The notes under the pieces were generated by a model that worked only from the letters and a program-made list of their open reading frames with translations, had not been told where the DNA came from and did not search any database. Source: Roseiarcus sp963726105 (lineage in GTDB: Bacteria > Pseudomonadota > Alphaproteobacteria > Rhizobiales > Beijerinckiaceae). From it: a stretch of DNA of 64,000 nt. How positions within the stretch are numbered: the stretch's first letter is position 1; the number at the start of each line of letters is the position of its first letter. Below are positions 52,453-60,311 of this stretch, piece after piece. A program made the position numbers and the translations under genes. The stretch lies in the NCBI GenBank assembly GCA_963726105.1, contig CAVSBJ010000012.1, positions 496,001 to 560,000 on the forward strand, given 5' to 3'.

Positions 52453-53249
52453 CCGGCGCTGTCGCACGCTGGCTTGCCGTCGTCGTTATGGCGCTCGCCT
52501 CCGTCTTCCTCCTTGCGCCGCTTGTGATCATCGCACTTTCGAGCCTGTCGCCAACGCCGGTGTTCGATCTGCCGGTCGGCGGCGCGTCGCTGCGCTGGTA
52601 TGCGGAGGTCGGCTCGCTTGACGGCTTCTGGCCAGCTTTGTGGCTGTCGCTTGAGATCGCACTTCTCTCGACTGCGATCTCGCTGGTGATCGGAACGCTG
52701 GCGGGGATTGCGATCGTTCGCCGGATTGTTCCAGGCGCCGGCGTTCTCGCCGCCGCCGCGACGTCGCCGTTGATGATGCCTGGTCTCGTGCTCGGCATCG
52801 CGCTCTTGCAATATTTCCGCAGCCTTGGCCTGACCCAGACCTGGACCTCGCTTCTGCTCGCCCATCTCGTCGTGACGCTGCCATTTGTCGCTCGAACGAT
52901 GATCGCGGGCCTCAGCCGCTTCGACTTCACACTGATCGACGCCGCTCGCATACTCGGCTGCGGGTTTGCATCCTCGATATGGCGGGTGAAGGTCCCGGCG
53001 CTGGCGCCAGCCTACCTGACCGCGGCGCTATTCGCCTTCCTCGCTTCGATGGACAATTATCCCGTCTCGATCTTTCTCACGGACGCGCGCGCGAAGACCC
53101 TGCCGATCAAGATGCTGCAATATATCGAAGAGAGCCCTGATCCCTCGATCGCGGCGCTTTCAACGCTGATCCTAGTCGCCACGCTGTTGCTGCTTTTTGT
53201 CGCCGACCGCGCGATCGGCCTGCACCGCCTCGCCGGGCTCGAAGCGTAG
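52449..53249 (+). CDS. Transporter 7: second permease (PotC-like)
   Basis: A 266-residue BPD_transp_1 permease with about six helices. It has the EAA-type loop DAARILGCGFASSIWRVKVP and the helix LVVTLPFVARTMIAGL. The ATG overlaps the stop of the first permease. It completes the Pot-type importer. Confidence 0.9.
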   Translation: MTGAVARWLAVVVMALASVFLLAPLVIIALSSLSPTPVFDLPVGGASLRWYAEVGSLDGFWPALWLSLEIALLSTAISLVIGTLAGIAIVRRIVPGAGVLAAAATSPLMMPGLVLGIALLQYFRSLGLTQTWTSLLLAHLVVTLPFVARTMIAGLSRFDFTLIDAARILGCGFASSIWRVKVPALAPAYLTAALFAFLASMDNYPVSIFLTDARAKTLPIKMLQYIEESPDPSIAALSTLILVATLLLLFVADRAIGLHRLAGLEA

Positions 53250-53252
53250 TTG

Positions 53253-54158
53253 ATGAACCTGAGCTCGAACAGGGACTTTCTCGGCTATGGGCGCAACACG
53301 CCGCGAGCGCGCTGGCCCGGCGATGCAAAGGTCGCCGTATCCTTCGTCATCAATTTCGAGGAGGGGGCAGAATTTGCGATCAGCGAAGGCGACCCGACGA
53401 ACGAGGCGATCTACGAGGTCGAACGTCGTCTCGACGGTCTGCCCGACCTGTGTCTTGACAGCCATTTCGAATATGGCGCGCGCGCCGGATGGTGGAGGAT
53501 AATGGATGTCTTCGACGCGCATGGCGCGAAGGCGACGGTCAGCGCCTGCGGCCGCGCCGTCGAGCGCACGCCCGAACTTGCGCGCGACGCCGTTGCGCGC
53601 GGTCACGAGCTCTCCGCCCACGGCTGGAGATGGGAGAGCCATGCCGGCATGAGCGAGACCGAGGAGCGAGATCGCATCTCGCGCACCGTAGCGGCGATCG
53701 CGCGGGCGACGGGCCGTCGCCCTGTTGGATGGCATACGCGCTCCGCGGCCTCGCTGAACACCCGCCGGCTCCTGATGGAGGAAGGCGGCTTCCTCTATGA
53801 CAGCGACGCCTACAACGACGACCTTCCCTATATCGTCGGTGCGCCCGATCGGCCGCATGTCGTGCTGCCCTATGCCTTCGACACAAACGACATGCAGTTC
53901 CACAACACGAATCGCTTCGCCCGCGCTGCCGACTTTGCCGGCTACGTTCTGGACGCCTTCGACAGGCTGCATCGCGAGGGCGCCCATGCGCCCAAAATGA
54001 TGTCGGTCGGATTGCATTTGAGGATCATCGGCCGGCCAGGCCGTATCGACGCCCTCGGCCAGATCCTCGCCGCGATGCGAGCCCGGGACGGCGTCTGGAT
54101 CGCGCGGCGCGAGGACATCGCGCGCCATTGGTTGAAGCGTTCGGCCCATCCCGGATGA
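53253..54158 (+). CDS. Polysaccharide deacetylase-fold amidohydrolase, allantoinase PuuE-like, copy 1
   Basis: A 301-residue protein of the NodB-fold branch that includes the allantoinase PuuE. It opens DFLGYGRNTPRARWPG, has FEEGAEFAISEGD, the His motif ELSAHGWRWESH and LNTRRLLMEEGGFLYDSDAY, and ends with a SVGLHLRIIGRPGR segment (PuuE has a similar HxR end). At GWHTRSAASLN it departs from the strict GWYCR seen in copy 2, so substrate may differ. It is 3 bases after the permease gene and overlaps the racemase gene (ATGA). It probably opens the ring of a cyclic ureide or hydrolyses a C-N bond. Confidence 0.85.
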   Translation: MNLSSNRDFLGYGRNTPRARWPGDAKVAVSFVINFEEGAEFAISEGDPTNEAIYEVERRLDGLPDLCLDSHFEYGARAGWWRIMDVFDAHGAKATVSACGRAVERTPELARDAVARGHELSAHGWRWESHAGMSETEERDRISRTVAAIARATGRRPVGWHTRSAASLNTRRLLMEEGGFLYDSDAYNDDLPYIVGAPDRPHVVLPYAFDTNDMQFHNTNRFARAADFAGYVLDAFDRLHREGAHAPKMMSVGLHLRIIGRPGRIDALGQILAAMRARDGVWIARREDIARHWLKRSAHPG

Positions 54159-54802
54159 GCGGTCGCCCGCGGCTTTTGATCGTCAATCCGAATACGAGCG
54201 TCTCAGTCACGCGCTGGCTCGTCGAGGAGGCGGAGCACGTCGCGCGCGGACGCGTAGAGATCGCGGCTCTCAACGCGCCCTCTGGCCTCTCCGCGATCCA
54301 GACCCCGGAGGAGCTCGTTCGAGCCGCGCAGGCCGTCGTCGCGACAATCGAAAAGGACGCGGGCGCCGGGGCCGCGGTCATCGGCGCGTTCGGCGATCCA
54401 GGCCTCGCGGAGGCGCGAGCGCGACTTTCGATTCCGCTCGTCGGGCTGGGGGAAGCCGGCCTGAAGGCCGCGGCAAATGGCCGGCGCTTCGCCATCGTGA
54501 CGCTCGGAGAAGCCATGCGGACGGCGCTTGCCGAGCGCGTCCGATCGCTGGGCCTGGAGGACCGGCTAACCGAGATCCGGATCTTGCCGGTAACGATCCC
54601 GGATATGATCGCCAATCGCGAGGCCCATGTCGACGCTATCGTCGGCGCGATCCGCCGCTGCGCGGGCGACGCCGTCCTGCTGGGCGGGGCCCCGTTCGCC
54701 GGGCTCGGGACGAAAATGACTGAACAAGCCGGTGTGACAGTGCTTGACGGCGTCGAAGCGTGCGTCTCGGCGGCGCTGCGAATTCTGGGAAGCGGCGATT
54801 AG
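54155..54802 (+). CDS. Asp/Glu/hydantoin racemase family protein
   Basis: A 215-residue racemase-fold protein. It begins LLIVNPNTSVSVTRWLVEEA, the usual hydantoin racemase start. In the central position where the family has a catalytic Cys, it reads GAFGDPGLAEARARL; the second site is LLGGAPFAGLG. Both catalytic cysteines of Asp/Glu racemases therefore seem to be missing or replaced, so racemase activity is doubtful. The neighbours (allantoinase-like deacetylases, HyuAB) fit a hydantoin or allantoin pathway. Confidence 0.82.
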   Translation: MSGRPRLLIVNPNTSVSVTRWLVEEAEHVARGRVEIAALNAPSGLSAIQTPEELVRAAQAVVATIEKDAGAGAAVIGAFGDPGLAEARARLSIPLVGLGEAGLKAAANGRRFAIVTLGEAMRTALAERVRSLGLEDRLTEIRILPVTIPDMIANREAHVDAIVGAIRRCAGDAVLLGGAPFAGLGTKMTEQAGVTVLDGVEACVSAALRILGSGD

Positions 54803-54864
54803 CCTTCGCGGCCTCTGCGAATGGGGCCCTCGACAAGCGCGTTCGAGGCGAACGCGAACAGGTG

Positions 54865-55344
54865 TCAGTCTTCAACCAGGACCGGTTGCGGCAGGTCGAC
54901 GAATTGTTCGTCGGCGGCGGTTCCATCGACGAAAGTGAGGATGGCGAATCGCGCGGTGCGTTCGAGCGGCGACAGCGGATGATGCCAGGTGTCGGCTTTG
55001 TAGTTGACGCCGGTGTCTCCGGGCACGCGAAACGCCCGGACCTTTTCAAGGTCCGGCATTCCGCCATCCCCGTGCGGCGCGACCATCACGAGATAGCTCG
55101 CGCAGTCGAGCGGCGCGAAGGCCTGCGAGGAATGGACGTGCCGCTCCATCTGCACCGCAGTGAGGGGTAAGGCTTTCGGCGCCGCGGTCGCGATGGACAG
55201 GCGCGGTCGCGCGCTGGTTCGGGCGTTCTGCAATTCCTCGATCAACTCCTGACGGCCCCCTTTCCCTGGCGGCGCGGGTGGAAGAAGCTGTCCGAAAGGC
55301 GCAAAGGCCTCTGCGTCGATCGGTTCGATCTTCAAGCGCTTCAT
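54865..55344 (-). CDS. allA: Ureidoglycolate lyase (AllA-like)
   Basis: A 159-residue cupin-fold enzyme. It starts IEPIDAEAFAPFGQLLPPAP and has MERHVHSSQAFAPLD, where the His pair is the active-site region, then NYKADTWHHPLSPLERTARF. AllA releases urea and glyoxylate from ureidoglycolate in allantoin use. It shares one base with the stop of the deacetylase gene (TGATG) and converges with the racemase gene. Its presence is the strongest support for a ureide pathway. Confidence 0.9.
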   Translation of the reverse strand: MKRLKIEPIDAEAFAPFGQLLPPAPPGKGGRQELIEELQNARTSARPRLSIATAAPKALPLTAVQMERHVHSSQAFAPLDCASYLVMVAPHGDGGMPDLEKVRAFRVPGDTGVNYKADTWHHPLSPLERTARFAILTFVDGTAADEQFVDLPQPVLVED

Positions 55345-56261
55345 CAGGCAACCTCACAAGGATGCTCGTTCAGCCAGTGCTTCGCGATATCCAGGCGCCG
55401 GCAAAGCCAAACATCCGGTTTAGTCTTCACATAGTCGAGGAAACGCGCAAGGCCGGAGGCTCGGCTCGGATGGCCGAGGATACGCATATGCATCCCCACA
55501 TTCATCATTTTCGGGGCCCCGCGCCCTTCTTCATAGAGGAAGTCAAAAGCCTCTCGCAAGATGGTGAAAAAGTCCTCCCCGGTCGCCAAGTTCGTGGCCG
55601 GCCATTTCACGTCATTGTTGGTCAGCGTGTAGGGGACGACGAGCTGAGGACGGCCTTCGGCCATCACATAATAGGGGAGCTCGTCGGCATAGCTGTCGCT
55701 GTCGTAGAGAAAGCCGCCCTCCTGCATGACCAGGCGTCGCGTGTTGACGCTCGGCCCGTAGCGGCAATACCAGCCAAGGGGACGCTGTCCGACCGTTCGC
55801 TTGAGGCTCTCGACGGCGCGGCGGATGTGCTCGCGTTCGGTCGCCTCGTCGAGTTTGAAATGCTCGACCCAGCGCCAGCCATGACAACAAATATCGTATT
55901 CCGCCTCTTTGATCGCTTGCGCCGCGGGCGGATTGCGCTCGAGCGCCAGCGCGCAAGCGTAGACCGTCATCGGCAGTCCGCGCTCTTGAAAGATCCTGTG
56001 CAGGCGCCAGAACCCGACGCGGCTGCCATATTCGAACATGCTCTCGGCCGCGAGGTCCCGTTCGCCGCGCGGCACGGCCACGCTCGCCATTTCGGCCAGG
56101 GCGGCGTCGCTGACGCCGTCTCCATCCATCATGCTGTATTCTGAGCCCTCTTCGTAATTCAGAACGAAATTGAGCGCGATCCGCGCGCCGCCCGGCCAGC
56201 GCGGATCAGGCGTCCTGGATCCGTAGCCAATAAAGTCGCGTTCGAGCGAGCGAGGGGTCAC
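55344..56261 (-). CDS. Polysaccharide deacetylase-fold amidohydrolase, allantoinase PuuE-like, copy 2
   Basis: A 305-residue protein close to the cofactor-free allantoinase PuuE. It has RDFIGYGSRTPDPRWPGGAR, NYEEGSEYSMMDGD, DICCHGWRWVEH, LGWYCRYGPSVNTRRLVMQE and VPYTLTNNDVKW, with MNVGMHMRILGHPSR at the end. Copy 1 at 53253 aligns throughout. The GWYCRYGPSVNTRRL form matches known allantoinases better than copy 1 does. It is joined to AllA and lies after the transporter 8 permease gene by 31 bases, so import, ring opening and ureidoglycolate cleavage would follow in order. Confidence 0.88.
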   Translation of the reverse strand: MTPRSLERDFIGYGSRTPDPRWPGGARIALNFVLNYEEGSEYSMMDGDGVSDAALAEMASVAVPRGERDLAAESMFEYGSRVGFWRLHRIFQERGLPMTVYACALALERNPPAAQAIKEAEYDICCHGWRWVEHFKLDEATEREHIRRAVESLKRTVGQRPLGWYCRYGPSVNTRRLVMQEGGFLYDSDSYADELPYYVMAEGRPQLVVPYTLTNNDVKWPATNLATGEDFFTILREAFDFLYEEGRGAPKMMNVGMHMRILGHPSRASGLARFLDYVKTKPDVWLCRRLDIAKHWLNEHPCEVA

Positions 56262-56292
56262 GTGTTGGTCTCTTCCGTTGATACAGATGGGG

Positions 56293-57299
56293 TCAGAATT
56301 GCTGCTCCTGTCGTCCGCGCACCAGTTGGGACAAGGTGACAGCGATCAGGAGCGCGCCGCCGTAGAACATCTCCTGGATGAACGAGCTGAAGCCCAGAAA
56401 GACGAGGCCTGTGATCCCAGTGACGAGGAAATAGACGGCGACCGTCGCCGCCCACGGATTGAAACGCCCGGGCGCAATGACGTCGATCCAAGGAAGGCGG
56501 CGGCGAAAGCCGGCAGCTGATAGGTGACGCCCGACACCGGGTCCGCCGCGCCCTGAGTGCCGGCATAGAGGACCCCGGCCAAAGCGCCGAAGAGCCCTGA
56601 AGCGACAAGACAGGCGATGCGGATACGATCGGTGTTGATGCCGCTCAGCCGCGCCACCTCGCGCCCGCGACCGACGAAAAGAATGCGCCGGCCAAGCGCG
56701 GTGTACTCGAGCAGGTACCAGACAAGCGCAGCGAGGACGATCGCGTAGTAAAACTCGAGAGGAACTCCGAAAAGGCGATCGACAATCACCGCATTCATGA
56801 GAGACGGCGAAATGCCGCTGATCGTCATGGAGTCGCTGAGCCAAAGCGTCGCCCCGTGCAGGAACGTGCCCGTGCCAAGGGTGACGATCAGCGAGTGAAT
56901 GCGAAAAATGGTGATCAAGAGACCATTGATGAGGCCGATCGCAACCCCGAGCGCAAGCGCTGCAATCACGGCCCAGCCGATGCCGATCCCGTAATTGACG
57001 TTGAGGACGGCAACCAGCATCGACGACAACGTCATGGTGAACGCGATGGAGAGGTCAAAGTCGTTGGCCGTCAAGGGAATGAGCAGGCCAAGCGTGACCA
57101 CGACGAGAACCGCCTGGGAGCCCAGAATGGTCGAGAAATTGGGCCAGGTCAGGAACGTGTCAGGCCGCAAATAGCCGAAGACTGCGATGAGCAGGACCCA
57201 CACGATGATCAATCCGAACTGCTCGAGACGATAGACGAACGGCTTATGCGCCGCGCGCTCGGCCGGAGCGGCTGCCTGGGTGGGCGCCGAATGGGTCAT
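56293..57299 (-). pseudogene. Transporter 8: permease (RbsC-like), frameshifted near the 3' end
   Basis: The main frame from the ATG at 57299 has LGLLIPLTANDFDLSIAFTM and runs to PAFAAAFLGSTSLRPG, then turns Arg/Ser-rich. The proper end, GRFNPWAATVAVYFLVTGIT and FIQEMFYGGALLIAVTLSQL, is in another frame and stops at 56293. Adding one C to a CCC run near 56468 gives RPGRFNPW and a protein of about 335 residues. If real, the last two helices are lost. Confidence 0.85.
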
Positions 57300-57333
57300 G
57301 GCCCGCCTCTTTGCTGGACGAATGTTCCGTCGC

Positions 57334-58893
57334 TCATGCGAAGCTCTGAGCGCCGCCAAGGCTGCGCTCCGCGATGGCCTCCTTGCTGATTTCAGCGCCC
57401 TCGAGGATTGCAACGACCCGTCCCGCGGCGAAGATCAGGACGCGGCTGCAGATCGTGGCGAGTTGCTCGTAGTCCGAACTGGCGCACAGGACCGCTGCGC
57501 CCGCTGACGCCGCGCTCGCGATGTGCCGGAAGACCGTTTGTCGCGCACCGATGTCCACCCCCTGCGTCGGCTCGTCCAGAAGGATCAGCTTTGGCGTCAT
57601 CTGGAACCATTTGGCGAGCACCACCTTTTGCTGATTGCCGCCGCTGAGGGAAGCCATCGTCATGGTCGGGTCGGCCGGGCGAACTTCAAACCGCCGGCCC
57701 ATTTCCGCCGCCTCGGCGATCATCGCACGCCGGCGCAGCATCCATCGTCTGAAACGCGAAGCAAGCGTGGGCATAGTCACATTGTCAGCGACCGGAAGCG
57801 CGCCGATAACCCCCGCATTGGCTCGATCAGCGGGCACCAGAACGACCCCGTGGCGGATCGCGTCGCTCGGCTTGATCTTGCTGAGCTCGAGACCCCGTCC
57901 CCCGATGTCGAGCGTGCCGCCGCGAGCCTCCCTCGCCCCGTAGATCAAGTAGGGAATTTCGTCATAGCCCGATCCGATCAGGCCGGTAACGCCAACGACT
58001 TCTCCTGCCGCCAAATCAAGTGAGAATCCGTCGATCGCTCCTCCCGACAAATTGTGCACGACAGCGTGGCTCGGACCGCGCGTCGCCAGAGGAGACGGAG
58101 GGGTCATGGCGGCAAGCTTACGGCCAACAATCGCTTCGATGAAATCCGCTTTGGTGGCGGCGCTTGTCTCGATCATGGCCGCGACCTTGCCGTCCCTCAG
58201 AACGGTCGCGCGATCGGTAATCTCCATCACCTCGTCCACGTCGTGAGAAACGAAGATGACGCTTGCGCCTTTGGCTACGATCGCGCGCACCAGCTGGAAA
58301 AGGCGATCGACGTCACGCTTGGGAAGAAACGGGGTCGGCTCGTCCAGCACCAGAAGGCCTGCCCCGACGCCGCCATCCTCGTTCATCTCGGTAACCGCGC
58401 GGACAATGGCGAGCAGCGCGCGCTCGACCGGCGCAATGTCGGCGACGCGCGCGTCAGGGCCGATATCAACATCGTAGCTCGCAAAGAGCGCCCGTGCGGC
58501 GCGGCGCTCCGCACTCCAGTTGATCGCCCAGGCCTCGCTCTCCGCGAGCCGGCCAAGCAGGAGGTTCTCGAGCGCCGTCAGACTCGGGATGAGCCCCAGA
58601 TGCTGGTGCACGAAGCTGATACGATAGTTTCGGAACTCGCCCGGCGCGAGGGGAAGCGCAACCTCTCCGCCGCCAATCTCCAGCCGGCTTCCGGGGTCCG
58701 GCGCGTGAAAGCCGGCGAGGATCTTGATCAGTGTCGACTTGCCAGAGCCGTTCTGGCCGAGGAGGCCGTGGACTTCCCCTGGAGCGATTTCGAGCGACGC
58801 GTTGTCGAGGGCTTTCTGGCCCCCGAAGGTCTTGCTCAGGTCCCAAAGCCGAAGCGCCGCGGGCGCGCGGGTCACGGCTATTGGAGCTTCCAC
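57334..58893 (-). CDS. Transporter 8: CUT2 ABC importer, duplicated ATPase
   Basis: A 519-residue ATPase starting with GTG. Domain 1 has GQNGSGKST and LLVLDEPTPFLPKRDV, but its signature region is degenerate (APVERALLAIVRAV), without SGGQ. Domain 2 has a very degenerate Walker A (GLIGSGYDEIP, no Lys) but intact LSGGNQQKVVLAKW and LLDEPTQGVD. As in other CUT2 ATPases, one site is probably formed from the good halves. It follows the binding-protein gene by 20 bases. Confidence 0.92.
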   Translation of the reverse strand: MEAPIAVTRAPAALRLWDLSKTFGGQKALDNASLEIAPGEVHGLLGQNGSGKSTLIKILAGFHAPDPGSRLEIGGGEVALPLAPGEFRNYRISFVHQHLGLIPSLTALENLLLGRLAESEAWAINWSAERRAARALFASYDVDIGPDARVADIAPVERALLAIVRAVTEMNEDGGVGAGLLVLDEPTPFLPKRDVDRLFQLVRAIVAKGASVIFVSHDVDEVMEITDRATVLRDGKVAAMIETSAATKADFIEAIVGRKLAAMTPPSPLATRGPSHAVVHNLSGGAIDGFSLDLAAGEVVGVTGLIGSGYDEIPYLIYGAREARGGTLDIGGRGLELSKIKPSDAIRHGVVLVPADRANAGVIGALPVADNVTMPTLASRFRRWMLRRRAMIAEAAEMGRRFEVRPADPTMTMASLSGGNQQKVVLAKWFQMTPKLILLDEPTQGVDIGARQTVFRHIASAASAGAAVLCASSDYEQLATICSRVLIFAAGRVVAILEGAEISKEAIAERSLGGAQSFA

Positions 58894-58913
58894 AGGTCCG
58901 CGTAACCCTTCAC

Positions 58914-59990
58914 TTAGGCGTCGCCATAACCCTGAGAAAGCCGGGGCGGCGTCCCCGCGTCCTTCGCATTGTCCTGGGTGAAAATATAGAAGGGGATCTT
59001 CGGATCCGAGATGAGAGGCAGGCCACAGATGCGGCGCATTTCAGCGTCGATGATCGCGTGGCCGATCCAATCGAGATTTTCGCCGATGTCCATTTCCACC
59101 TGGCCCTGCTGCACGAGGCCGAGGACGAACGGCGTACCGTTGAAGGCGTCGACTCCAACTCTCTTCTGCGACCCGGTGATCGTCACCGCGGGAACGACGA
59201 ACTGGCTCATGCTGTCGTAGATCACGATGATGTAGTTGACGGTCGGATCAGCGAGGAGCGCAGCCTGCACCCCGGGCGTGATGCGGGTGCCCCAGTCGAC
59301 TACCGGAAAGTTCATCACTTTCGTTTTGCAGTCGTCGCAGTGTTTGAGTTCCGCTTCGATGCCCGACATCATCGAGTTGGTCGAAAGCGGACCCGTCGCG
59401 ATCAGGACAAGGGCGTTCATGTGACCCTTGGTTTTGACGATCGCCCAGTCGGCCAGGAGAGCGCCGGCTTTCGCGTAGTCGATCGGCACGTCTCCGTCGG
59501 CGTACTTTTTCACCTCGGCCGTTTGCTCGACGCCGTTGTAATGCGACGCGACGACGGGAATCTTTGCCGCCTGCGCGGCGTTCACTTGCGGCACGAGGAC
59601 GCGCGGGTCGGTGCCCGCAAGAAGGTCGATAAGGCTGACCTTCTGATTGACCGCGGTGTCCATCCCCTGCACCCATTGCGAACTTTGCCCCTGGTTCTCC
59701 CAGGTGGTGAACTTGAAGCCTACTTTTTTTGCCGCGGCCGCCATGGCCTTCTCGATATTGGCGGTGAAGGGATTCGCGCTCGAAACGGGAATGCTGAGGA
59801 TCGTCTTGCCCTTCATGCAGGCCTGAGCGTCGAACGCGGGACCGGGGGCTACGAACTCGGGCTTCTTCGTGAACGGCGCGATTTGCTTCTCGAAATACGC
59901 CAGATCATCCGCCTGCGCCGCGGTGGCCGCCGCTCCGAAGACTGTCAGGCTCAAGGCGACAGCGCGCCAGACCCACGAACGGTTCGTCAT
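58914..59990 (-). CDS. Transporter 8: periplasmic binding protein
   Basis: A type I binding protein of about 358 residues with a signal peptide ending TAAQADD. Features: ILSIPVSSANPFTANIEKAM, LIDLLAGTDPRVLVPQVNAA, ALVLIATGPLSTNSMMSGIE and QKRVGVDAFNGTPFVLGLVQ. A Cys pair in KHCDDCKTK is unusual for the family and could bind metal or form a disulphide. The ATG at 59990 follows ggag; the frame is open to 60068. It heads the minus operon and faces HyuA. Confidence 0.9.
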   Translation of the reverse strand: MTNRSWVWRAVALSLTVFGAAATAAQADDLAYFEKQIAPFTKKPEFVAPGPAFDAQACMKGKTILSIPVSSANPFTANIEKAMAAAAKKVGFKFTTWENQGQSSQWVQGMDTAVNQKVSLIDLLAGTDPRVLVPQVNAAQAAKIPVVASHYNGVEQTAEVKKYADGDVPIDYAKAGALLADWAIVKTKGHMNALVLIATGPLSTNSMMSGIEAELKHCDDCKTKVMNFPVVDWGTRITPGVQAALLADPTVNYIIVIYDSMSQFVVPAVTITGSQKRVGVDAFNGTPFVLGLVQQGQVEMDIGENLDWIGHAIIDAEMRRICGLPLISDPKIPFYIFTQDNAKDAGTPPRLSQGYGDA

Positions 59991-60311
59991 TTCAAGTCTC
60001 CGTAGCAGAAGCCGCGGGATCGCGGACGAGCGCAATGGGGAAGCCCCACACCATCCCGGACAAAGCAAACGTCATGCCGAGCGCCCAGCCTTGCGCTTGA
60101 TCGGAAGACTTCGCTTTGTGCAAACTTGCATCGCGGCGCTGGAGACGGCAAGCCTTTTGCACGGGGAAGTCGGGTTGGGGGCGACCGCCGCGTCGTCGAC
60201 TTGTCGTCCGTCGCGGATCGACGCCGCAATGCGCGGCCGTGGGAAGAACGCTCGCGGCGTGCCGGGCGGGTTGGCGAACGTGACGATCTTTACACTCGGG
60301 GTTCGCGACTT
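59991..60311. promoter_or_regulatory. Divergent control region between transporter 8 and hydantoinase genes
   Basis: The 321 bases hold no supported gene. GTGCAAA (60118-60124) and TTTGCAC (60156-60162) form a widely spaced inverted repeat that could bind a regulator. I see no convincing -35/-10 pair, nor a strong ribosome site before HyuA. Confidence 0.35.

Noticed and set aside
58731..60005. A 424-codon open frame on the plus strand
   Set aside because: It is antisense to the transporter 8 binding protein, which has a signal peptide and a full fold.
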